Shown: positions 1 to 6,168 of the stretch, in pieces
Numbering within the stretch: position 1 is the stretch's first letter
Layout of the letters: every line of letters begins with the position of its first letter
Source of the DNA: Proteobacteria bacterium UBA1858
GTDB taxonomy: Bacteria; Pseudomonadota; Gammaproteobacteria; UBA4575
Length of the DNA stretch: 6,947 bases
NCBI GenBank assembly: GCA_002338385.1
Contig: DDIE01000044.1
Location: forward strand, 11,423-18,369
Direction: 5' to 3'
Notes under the pieces: model-generated
What the model saw: the letters and a program-made list of their open reading frames with translations, nothing else
The model's database searches: none
Told to the model about the DNA's origin: nothing
Program-made: the position numbers and the translations under genes

Positions 1-3
1 AAC

Positions 4-1335
4 ATGACAAGTTCGATCTGGAATCTTTGTGTGCAAAAACTGGAATCAGAGCTGTCTGATCAGTTACTTAATACTTGGATTCGACCCCTGCAGGCCGAGG
101 AAAAAGAGCAGGTATTATACCTCTATGCGCCCAACCGCTTCGTCCTAGACTGGGTCAAAGATCACTATCTGGAACGCATTAACCAGCTGGTCACCGCCTT
201 CGGCATTGAAGCCAACACTACCATGGTCTCGTTACAAGTCGGCAGCCGGGTCAGTGTCAGCGCGCCGGCAGCCCAACCAAAGCGCAACGAGCCTCAGTCT
301 AGCGGCCGGGAGTACAGTCATAATCTGAATCAAGATTTTACCTTTGAGAGCTTCGTTGAAGGTAAATCCAACCAGCTGGCCAAGGCTGCGGCCTCGCAAG
401 TTGCCAATAATGCTGGCTATGCCTACAACCCGTTGTTACTGTATGGCGGTGTCGGCCTGGGCAAGACCCATCTTATGCACGCCATTGGTAATCGAATATT
501 GGAGCTCAATCCAGAGGCTAAGGTCGTGTACCTGCACTCCGAGAGATTTGTCCAAGATATGGTGAAAGCACTGCAACATAATGCCATTGATGAATTCAAA
601 CGCCACTATCGCTCTATGGATGCCTTACTGATTGATGATATTCAATTTTTCGCGGGTAAGGAGCGCTCGCAAGAGGAGTTTTTCCACACTTTCAATGCTT
701 TATTAGAGCGCCAGCAACAGATTATCTTGACTTGTGATCGCTATCCCAAAGAACTGGACGGCCTGGAAGAGCGGCTTAAATCACGTTTCGGCTGGGGTCT
801 GACTCAGGCTATCGAACCGCCTGAGTTGGAGACACGGGTCGCTATTATGCAGAGTAAGGCTGAAGCGGTGAGTGCTGAGCTACCCAATGAGGTCGCTTTT
901 TTTATCGCTAAACGTATTCGCTCCAATATCCGCGAGCTGGAAGGGGCATTACGGCGCGTGGTGGCAAATTCACAGTTTACCGGTAAGCCGATTACGCTGG
1001 ATTTCGCTAAGGAAGCACTGCATGACCTGATCACCTTGCAGGACAAACTCGTTACCATCGATAATATTCAAAAAACGGTCGCTGAGTATTATAAAATTCG
1101 TGTAGCTGACTTACTCTCTGCGCGCCGCAGCCGCTCTATCACGCGTCCGCGCCAGTTGGCAATGTCGCTGGCTAAAGAGCTGACCAATCATAGTCTGCCT
1201 GAGATCGGTGACGCGTTTGGTGGACGAGATCACACCACGGTATTACATGCCTGCCGCAAAACCAAAGAATTGCGCCAGAGTGATCTTAAAATAAATGACG
1301 ACTACGTGAATCTATTACGTATACTAAGTAGCTAA
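4..1335 (+). CDS. dnaA: Chromosomal replication initiator protein DnaA
   Basis: DnaA is the AAA+ ATPase that binds DnaA boxes at oriC, opens the duplex and helps load the DnaB helicase; it also acts as a transcription factor. The 443-aa product shows all domains. The N-terminal DnaA/DnaB interaction domain (about 1-80) has WIRPLQAE and YAPNRFVLDWV. A short, poorly conserved linker spans about 81-108. The AAA+ core has Walker A GGVGLGKTH (148-156), Walker B LLIDDIQFF (208-216), a sensor 1 region LTCDRYPKE (242-250) and a sensor 2 helix NIRELEGALRR (308-318). The C-terminal DNA-binding domain carries the signature GGRDHTTVLHACRK (406-419). It is slightly shorter than E. coli DnaA (467 aa), mainly in the linker. 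The ATG at 4 gives the expected N-terminus; its ribosome binding site and promoter lie outside the window. Cys244 replaces the Ser I remember as usual in sensor 1. The identification is secure. Confidence 0.99.
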   Translation: MTSSIWNLCVQKLESELSDQLLNTWIRPLQAEEKEQVLYLYAPNRFVLDWVKDHYLERINQLVTAFGIEANTTMVSLQVGSRVSVSAPAAQPKRNEPQSSGREYSHNLNQDFTFESFVEGKSNQLAKAAASQVANNAGYAYNPLLLYGGVGLGKTHLMHAIGNRILELNPEAKVVYLHSERFVQDMVKALQHNAIDEFKRHYRSMDALLIDDIQFFAGKERSQEEFFHTFNALLERQQQIILTCDRYPKELDGLEERLKSRFGWGLTQAIEPPELETRVAIMQSKAEAVSAELPNEVAFFIAKRIRSNIRELEGALRRVVANSQFTGKPITLDFAKEALHDLITLQDKLVTIDNIQKTVAEYYKIRVADLLSARRSRSITRPRQLAMSLAKELTNHSLPEIGDAFGGRDHTTVLHACRKTKELRQSDLKINDDYVNLLRILSS

Positions 1336-1337
1336 AC

Positions 1338-1346
1338 TGTGGATAA
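1338..1346 (-). promoter_or_regulatory. DnaA box (perfect TTATCCACA)
   Basis: TGTGGATAA on the + strand is the exact complement of the high-affinity DnaA box TTATCCACA. It begins three bases after the dnaA stop codon. With one more base on each side it is an 11-bp perfect inverted copy of 1480-1490. Confidence 0.85.
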
Positions 1347-1480
1347 CTTGCTGATGACATCTGCATAACTATTGTAATACACGTTATTTTTTTAAAAAGC
1401 GCTGTTTTTACACGGGATCAAGATAATTTCCCACAGCTTATAAAACACGTAAGAGGTTGTTTATATTGGTTATATTTATG

Positions 1481-1489
1481 TTATCCACA
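1481..1489 (+). promoter_or_regulatory. DnaA box (perfect TTATCCACA)
   Basis: This is an exact consensus box, 57 bp before the dnaN start. It is followed by a short G-rich stretch (1497-1502) and then an 86% AT tract up to dnaN. That order of box, GC patch and AT tract is reminiscent of an origin-unwinding arrangement, but it is also compatible with DnaA regulation of dnaN. Confidence 0.85.
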
Positions 1490-1510
1490 GAAAAATGGGC
1501 GACTAATAAC

Positions 1511-1545
1511 AGTAATCTTTAAGTCTAAAAAGATAATATTTAATT
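1511..1545. other. AT-rich tract, candidate DNA unwinding element and dnaN leader
   Basis: Thirty of 35 bases are A or T, directly downstream of the + strand DnaA box and ending at the dnaN ATG. It could be the easily melted segment of an origin. It also serves as the dnaN translation leader, and no GGAG-like Shine-Dalgarno sequence is visible in it, only A-rich stretches. The unwinding role is inference from composition and position. Confidence 0.4.
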
Positions 1546-2640
1546 ATGAACTTCAGTATTGAAAGAGAACGTTTACTCAAACCGATGCAGCAAATTATAG
1601 GGGCTGTTGAACGCAGACAAACAATGCCTATTCTGGCTAATTTTCTGTTTAGAAACGTCAATGGTCAGTTAGTCATTACGGCCACTGATCTTGAGCTGGA
1701 AGTATCGGCTACAGTCGATATCGCGATTGAAGGTGAGGCGATCACTATTCCTGGGCGCAAATTACTCGATATATGTAAGTCTTTGCCAGATGGCAGCAAA
1801 ATAAATTTCTCGATCAACGAAGACAAGGTCACAGTGAAGTCGGGAAAAAGTCGTTTTTCTCTGTTAACGCTGGATGCAAAAGACTTTCCCCTGGTCGATG
1901 CAGTCGACATCGATGCGTCCATCACCCTACACAAAGATATTCTGCAAAGTTTGATTGAAGATAGTTCGTTCGCCATGGCGCAGCAGGATGTGCGTTATTA
2001 TTTGAATGGCTTGATGATGGAGTCTAATGAGGGCGTCATCCGGACCGTAGCGACAGATGGACACCGTTTAGCGTTGGCAGAGGCAAGCACGGATATCCCA
2101 GCCATCGATAGGCAGGTGATCGTCCCCAAAAAAGCCGTGCAAGAATTCATGCGTATCCTAACGACCACGGAGGGTGATGTTGAATTGCTATTCAGTCAAA
2201 ACCATCTGCAGGCAAAAATTGGTGAAATTGAGTTTGTAACTAAGCTTATTGACGGAAAATTCCCAGAATATCAGAGAGTTATACCAGTTGGTCATGAGCA
2301 TATAGCGACCATAGAGCGTGAATTATTACGTACATGCTTGATGCGCGCATCCATTTTGAGTAACGAGAAATACCGTGGCGTTCGTCTCACTTTCAGCGAG
2401 AGTACCCTCAGCATACAGACGCACAACCCGGAACAGGAAGAGGCCCAGGAGGAAGTGGAAATTGATTATCAGGGGCCGGAGATCGAAATCGGTTTCAATG
2501 TCAGTTATCTGGTTGACGTGCTCAATACGATTAAATCTGAGCAGGTACATTTCCATGTGCAGGATACCAACAGCAGTTTACTGATCGTTTCACCAGATTC
2601 AGAACAACGCAAATATGTTGTTATGCCGATGAGACTGTAA
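1546..2640 (+). CDS. dnaN: DNA polymerase III beta subunit (sliding clamp)
   Basis: DnaN forms a dimeric ring around DNA that tethers DNA polymerase III and serves as a docking platform for other polymerases, MutS, ligase and Hda. The 364-aa length is close to the 366 aa of E. coli. It starts MNFSIERERLLKP, the usual beta-clamp opening. Conserved stretches include TDLELE (47-52), RYYLNGL (150-156), TDGHRLALAEA (170-180), FPEYQRVIP (239-247) and YRGVRL in the third domain. It ends with MPMRL (360-364), the C-terminal residues that line the peptide-binding cleft. All three clamp domains are therefore complete. The ATG at 1546 is chosen on the N-terminal match; there is no strong Shine-Dalgarno sequence before it. 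It lies 210 bp after dnaA, so it may have its own promoter as well as read-through from dnaA. Confidence 0.99.
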   Translation: MNFSIERERLLKPMQQIIGAVERRQTMPILANFLFRNVNGQLVITATDLELEVSATVDIAIEGEAITIPGRKLLDICKSLPDGSKINFSINEDKVTVKSGKSRFSLLTLDAKDFPLVDAVDIDASITLHKDILQSLIEDSSFAMAQQDVRYYLNGLMMESNEGVIRTVATDGHRLALAEASTDIPAIDRQVIVPKKAVQEFMRILTTTEGDVELLFSQNHLQAKIGEIEFVTKLIDGKFPEYQRVIPVGHEHIATIERELLRTCLMRASILSNEKYRGVRLTFSESTLSIQTHNPEQEEAQEEVEIDYQGPEIEIGFNVSYLVDVLNTIKSEQVHFHVQDTNSSLLIVSPDSEQRKYVVMPMRL

Positions 2641-2669
2641 CGAGCAGCACATCGGGTAGAGCAAGCAAG

Positions 2670-3740
2670 GTGTGGGTAGAAAAATTAAGTGCTCAACACC
2701 TGCGTGCGTTTGAACAATTTAATCTGCAACTCAATGCAGGCTTAAATATATTCACCGGTACCAATGGCACGGGCAAAACGAGCATACTCGAGGCCATCGA
2801 TGTCCTCAGCCGAGGTAAGAGCTTTCGTTGCTCCTCGGTGAATCCGATCATCCAGTTTGAGCAGAACGATCTTACTGTATACGCAGAAATACACACCGAG
2901 CAGGGTGATTGTCTGCCCATAGGTCTAAAATATGCACACGGCAAGCCACAATTAAAACTTAATCGTGAAAAAGTTGAAAAGTGGTCAACAATTGCAGCAG
3001 AGTTGCCGATCATTGATATTCATCCCGAATCGTACCTGTTAGTCACTGGATCACCCGAAGAGCGTCGCCGATTTCTATCTTGGGGAGCGTTCCACGTGGA
3101 ACAACGCTTCTATCCAGCTTGGCTGCAATATCATCGCGCGTTGAAACAAAGGAACGAGTGCCTCAAACAAAAAAACTATCCTGAAGCCGCCCACTGGCAT
3201 CCCATAATGGCAGAATCGGGGCAATTAATTAGCCAGATATTTGCTCAATATATAGAGGTGATAAGTCCATATATCGTTGATTATATTGATCAATTTGGAT
3301 TTGATGAACCGGTAGAGTTTGATTATGAACCGGCCTGGAACCGTGCGAAAAGCCTGCAGGCGTGCCTCGACGAAGAACTGCAGCAGAGGAATAATACAAC
3401 CACAATAGGCCCACATCGGAGCGAGTTGAAACTGAGCTGGCATGGGCAAAAATTCTCAAAAAGCAGCTCTCGTGGACAACAAAAAGTACTTGCGCTGGCA
3501 ATGAAGCTGGCCCAATCGACCCTGCTGATCGAAAGTACCCAAAAAACACCGTTATATCTGATTGATGAATTACCTGCGGAGTTGGATGAGTATCGATGTC
3601 AAATGGCAATCGAAGTCATCAGTGGTTTGAATGCGCAGGCGCTGATTACTTCTGTGAGCCCAGAACCGCTTATAAAATTTGTAGAAAATGACGCAAAATG
3701 GTTCCACGTGGAACACGGTCAAGTGTCAGAAATGTTATAA
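2670..3740 (+). CDS. recF: DNA replication and repair protein RecF
   Basis: RecF is an SMC/Rad50-like ATPase that, with RecO and RecR, loads RecA at single-strand gaps and helps restart stalled forks. The 356-aa protein has Walker A GTNGTGKTS (30-38), the ABC signature SSSRGQQK (265-272) and Walker B YLIDELPAELD (296-306), in the family order and at the family length. The RecF hallmark motifs SPEERRRFLSWG (about 128-139) and TIGPHRSEL (245-253) are present. The only fitting start is GTG at 2670, 29 bp after dnaN; no in-frame ATG lies near, and the Shine-Dalgarno sequence is weak (GGGTAGA, 2654-2660), so translation is probably low or coupled to dnaN. The gene carries two exact parS-like palindromes, both encoding FHVE (residues 141-144 and 345-348). 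Its last codons overlap a probable gyrB promoter. Confidence 0.98.
   Translation: MWVEKLSAQHLRAFEQFNLQLNAGLNIFTGTNGTGKTSILEAIDVLSRGKSFRCSSVNPIIQFEQNDLTVYAEIHTEQGDCLPIGLKYAHGKPQLKLNREKVEKWSTIAAELPIIDIHPESYLLVTGSPEERRRFLSWGAFHVEQRFYPAWLQYHRALKQRNECLKQKNYPEAAHWHPIMAESGQLISQIFAQYIEVISPYIVDYIDQFGFDEPVEFDYEPAWNRAKSLQACLDEELQQRNNTTTIGPHRSELKLSWHGQKFSKSSSRGQQKVLALAMKLAQSTLLIESTQKTPLYLIDELPAELDEYRCQMAIEVISGLNAQALITSVSPEPLIKFVENDAKWFHVEHGQVSEML
3088..3103. promoter_or_regulatory. parS-like ParB binding site 1, within recF
   Basis: CGTTCCACGTGGAACA contains the perfect 14-bp palindrome GTTCCACGTGGAAC at 3089-3102. This matches the chromosomal parS consensus (TGTTYCACGTGRAACA) at all but the first base, in the form with CC/GG that is used in pseudomonads. 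parS sites typically cluster near oriC and are bound by ParB for chromosome segregation, which fits this location. It is read in the recF frame as A-F-H-V-E-Q (140-145). No parB gene is in the window. Confidence 0.85.
3700..3715. promoter_or_regulatory. parS-like ParB binding site 2, at the 3' end of recF
   Basis: GGTTCCACGTGGAACA holds the same perfect 14-bp palindrome (3701-3714), 612 bp from the first copy. It encodes W-F-H-V-E-H (344-349) near the RecF C-terminus. It ends 18 bp before the probable extended -10 element of gyrB, so bound ParB would cover the -35 region. Confidence 0.85.
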
Positions 3741-3741
3741 T
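3733..3741 (+). promoter_or_regulatory. Probable gyrB promoter, extended -10 element
   Basis: TGTTATAAT is an exact extended -10 (TGnTATAAT). The TATAAT part (3736-3741) contains the recF stop codon TAA (3738-3740). With 17-bp spacing the -35 hexamer would be ACACGG (3713-3718), a poor match, as is common for extended -10 promoters. The predicted transcript would start around 3748, leaving a leader of roughly 20 bases before the gyrB ATG. Confidence 0.6.
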
Positions 3742-3755
3742 CGCGCTTTAACCTC

Positions 3756-3760
3756 AGGGA
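3756..3760 (+). promoter_or_regulatory. gyrB ribosome binding site
   Basis: AGGGA lies six bases before the ATG at 3767. It is the clearest Shine-Dalgarno sequence among the gene starts visible in the window and supports that gyrB start. Confidence 0.7.
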
Positions 3761-3766
3761 ACAAAT

Positions 3767-6166
3767 ATGAGTTACGATTCTTCAAGTATTCAAGTACTTA
3801 AAGGCCTAGAAGCTGTCAGAAAACGCCCTGGCATGTACATCGGCGACACCGACGATGGCACAGGTCTGCACCACATGGTGTTTGAGGTCGTCGATAACTC
3901 AATAGACGAAGCATTAGCGGGTCACTGCAACCATATCGAGGTGGTTATTGAATTGGATAATTCAATTACAGTCAATGATGACGGGCGTGGTATTCCAACC
4001 GATATTCACCCAGAAGAAAACCGCTCTGCGGCAGAAGTTATCATGACCGTGCTGCACGCAGGCGGTAAATTTGACGATAATTCTTATAAAGTGTCTGGTG
4101 GCTTGCACGGTGTAGGTATATCGGTGGTGAACGCGCTGTCAGGATCGTTGACGCTGACTATTTACCGCGGCGGTAAGATTCATCATCAAGAATACACGCT
4201 GGGTGAGCCAGTAGCACCGCTGGCGGTGGTCGGCGATACCGAAAAAACCGGTACCGAGATCAAATTCAAACCCAGCAGTGAAATATTCACCCAAACAGAG
4301 TTTCACTATGAAATCCTGGCTAAACGCCTGCGAGAGCTATCTTTCCTAAATTCCGGGGTCAGTATCAAACTGACAGACCACCGCAGCGGGAAAAAAGATC
4401 ATTTCCATTATGACGGTGGTATTGGCGCATTTGTCAGCCATCTCAACTTAAAGAAGACAGCCATTCACCCAACAGTCGTGTATGTCAAGAAAAGTCGGGA
4501 TGACGTTGAAGTTGAGGCTGCGTTGCAGTGGAATGATTCCTATCAGGAGAGTATTTTCTGTTTTACTAATAATATTCCACAGCGCGATGGCGGTACCCAC
4601 CTGGCCGGATTTCGTGGTGCACTGACGCGTAGTATTAATCAGTTCATGGAGAAAGAGGGCTATAACAAGAAGCAGAAAACGGTACTTACTGGCGATGATA
4701 CGCGCGAAGGCTTAACGGCGGTACTGTCTGTCAAAGTACCCGATCCCAAGTTTTCATCACAGACAAAAGACAAACTGGTCTCATCCGAAGTTAAGCCGAT
4801 CGTTGAGAGTCTGATCAGTGAGTTATTGCAAGAATTCCTGATAGAAAACCCTGTAGAGTCTAAGGCCATAGTCAGTAAAATCGTCGATAGCGCACGTGCA
4901 CGCGAAGCGGCACGGAAGGCGCGCGAGATGACCCGGCGTAAAGGTGCGCTGGATGTTGCAGGACTGCCGGGCAAGCTGGCTGACTGCCAAGAGAAAGATC
5001 CGGCCAATTCAGAATTATTTCTGGTCGAGGGTGACTCAGCGGGTGGTTCAGCCAAGCAAGGGCGCGATCGACACGCGCAAGCCATCTTGCCACTCAAGGG
5101 CAAGATCTTGAATGTTGAAAAAGCACGCTTTGATAAAATGTTGTCCTCACAGGAAGTGGCCACGTTGATTACTGCGCTGGGCTGCGGTATCGGCAAAGAC
5201 GAATTTGATCTGGAAAAGCTGCGCTACCACCGCATAATTATCATGACGGATGCGGATGTGGACGGTTCTCATATTAGGACCTTGTTACTGACATTCTTTT
5301 ATCGCCAAATGCCGGAATTAATTGAGAATGGCTATATTTACATTGGTCAACCACCTTTGTTCAAGGTCAAAAAAGGTAAGCAAGAAACCTATGTTAAAGA
5401 TGAAGCTGAATTAGACGCTTACTTGCTTCATATTGCAGTCGACAACGCGGAGTTACAGGTCAACAGTCAAACGCCTCCGATTCAGTCCGCGGCGCTGGAA
5501 ACCTTGGCTAAAGAGTACATGAGTGCAGTTGCAATTGTGAAGCGACTGGAACAAGGACATACCTCGGAAGTATTGCACGCCATGTTGAAGCTGCCATTAC
5601 TGACCCCGGGTGGCACTGCAAATGAAGAAGTGATGTCGGCCTGGGCCGAGCAATTAATGCAATTGCTTAATCACAATCAGAATCCCGGTACTCGCTATAG
5701 TTACCGTTTAGACTGGACTTCTGAGCGCAAACACTTAACCGTCGAAAAATATGTCTACGGGCTAGGCGATGATGATATTTACACGCAAGACTTTTTCAGC
5801 AGTCCCGAGTTCAAGATATTACAGACCATGGCAAATAACACAGACAGTTTGTTTGAGGACGAAACAGTCATTAAGCGCGGCGAGAAACAACAAAAAGTTG
5901 CTCAGTTTAGTGACGTAATGGACTGGCTGATTGAAGAGGCAAAACGCGGCCAAACAGTGCAGCGTTATAAGGGTCTCGGCGAAATGAACCCAGACCAATT
6001 ATGGGAAACTACCATGGACCCCGACTCGCGCTTATTAGTGCAGGTCAGTATTCAGGATGCGATAGCAGCCGATGACATTTTCTCCACCTTGATGGGTGAC
6101 CAGGTTGAGCCACGGCGAGAATTCATTGAACAAAACGCGCTGTCTGCAACTAATCTGGACGTCTGA
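3767..6166 (+). CDS. gyrB: DNA gyrase subunit B
   Basis: GyrB is the ATPase subunit of DNA gyrase, which with GyrA introduces negative supercoils and removes positive supercoils ahead of forks. The 799-aa protein opens with SYDSSSIQVLKGLEAVRKRPGMYIGD. The GHKL ATPase site has E40 and N44 (EVVDNSIDEA), DDGRGIP (71-77), K101 and GGLHGVG (111-117). R134 is at the position of the E. coli novobiocin-related Arg136. The TOPRIM domain has EGDSAGG (421-427) and the metal-binding D495-A-D-V-D499. The C-terminal signature QRYKGLGEMNPDQLWETTMD spans 732-751. The length and the divergent stretch at about 550-710 show the insertion found in proteobacterial GyrB and absent from Gram-positive enzymes. D423 and K444, at positions tied to quinolone response in E. 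coli, have the usual wild-type residues. The gene starts 26 bp after recF with its own likely promoter and good ribosome binding site. Confidence 0.99.
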   Translation: MSYDSSSIQVLKGLEAVRKRPGMYIGDTDDGTGLHHMVFEVVDNSIDEALAGHCNHIEVVIELDNSITVNDDGRGIPTDIHPEENRSAAEVIMTVLHAGGKFDDNSYKVSGGLHGVGISVVNALSGSLTLTIYRGGKIHHQEYTLGEPVAPLAVVGDTEKTGTEIKFKPSSEIFTQTEFHYEILAKRLRELSFLNSGVSIKLTDHRSGKKDHFHYDGGIGAFVSHLNLKKTAIHPTVVYVKKSRDDVEVEAALQWNDSYQESIFCFTNNIPQRDGGTHLAGFRGALTRSINQFMEKEGYNKKQKTVLTGDDTREGLTAVLSVKVPDPKFSSQTKDKLVSSEVKPIVESLISELLQEFLIENPVESKAIVSKIVDSARAREAARKAREMTRRKGALDVAGLPGKLADCQEKDPANSELFLVEGDSAGGSAKQGRDRHAQAILPLKGKILNVEKARFDKMLSSQEVATLITALGCGIGKDEFDLEKLRYHRIIIMTDADVDGSHIRTLLLTFFYRQMPELIENGYIYIGQPPLFKVKKGKQETYVKDEAELDAYLLHIAVDNAELQVNSQTPPIQSAALETLAKEYMSAVAIVKRLEQGHTSEVLHAMLKLPLLTPGGTANEEVMSAWAEQLMQLLNHNQNPGTRYSYRLDWTSERKHLTVEKYVYGLGDDDIYTQDFFSSPEFKILQTMANNTDSLFEDETVIKRGEKQQKVAQFSDVMDWLIEEAKRGQTVQRYKGLGEMNPDQLWETTMDPDSRLLVQVSIQDAIAADDIFSTLMGDQVEPRREFIEQNALSATNLDV

Positions 6167-6168
6167 GT

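Larger units (their letters stand above)
1336..1545. other. dnaA-dnaN intergenic region, candidate oriC or DnaA-regulated control region
   Basis: This 210-bp AT-rich gap separates dnaA from dnaN and holds no gene. It contains two perfect DnaA boxes (1338-1346 on the - strand, 1481-1489 on the + strand), a one-mismatch box at 1360-1368 (- strand, TTATGCAGA) and T/A runs around 1384-1398. Its last 35 bases (1511-1545) contain only five G or C. There is a single GATC (1416-1419), unlike the GATC-dense oriC of enterics. A -35-like TTTACA (1407-1412) has no acceptable -10 partner, and I see no hairpin-plus-T-run terminator. In several bacteria (Bacillus, and reported for pseudomonads) regions flanking dnaA carry origin activity. 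Whether this gap or the unseen region upstream of dnaA is the true origin cannot be decided here. Confidence 0.6.

Noticed and set aside
680..688. TTTTCCACA inside dnaA as a DnaA box; likewise ATATGCACA at 2930-2938 and TGATCCACA at 6420-6428
   Set aside because: Each has one mismatch to the consensus, is isolated and lies inside coding sequence; such matches are expected by chance in 7 kb.
1388..1409. T-run, AAAAAGCGCT and T-run as a dnaA terminator
   Set aside because: The A and T tracts flank AGCGCT but the G/C bases do not pair into a stable stem, so no credible intrinsic terminator forms.
1407..1412. TTTACA as the -35 of a dnaN promoter
   Set aside because: At 16-18 bp spacing the downstream hexamers are C-rich and do not resemble TATAAT.
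3229..3609. Antisense open frame (126 codons) opposite recF
   Set aside because: It lies wholly within recF, has no ribosome binding site or recognisable domain, and is a shadow frame.
4890..4901. GCACGTGC palindrome in gyrB, and ACACGTGT at 6460-6467 in xth
   Set aside because: Both contain CACGTG only and lack the flanking GTTC/GAAC arms; short palindromes like this are expected by chance.
4660..5196. Long antisense open frame (178 codons) opposite gyrB
   Set aside because: It mirrors the highly conserved gyrB TOPRIM coding region; its Ser/Arg/Leu-rich product resembles no family I know and it has no start context.
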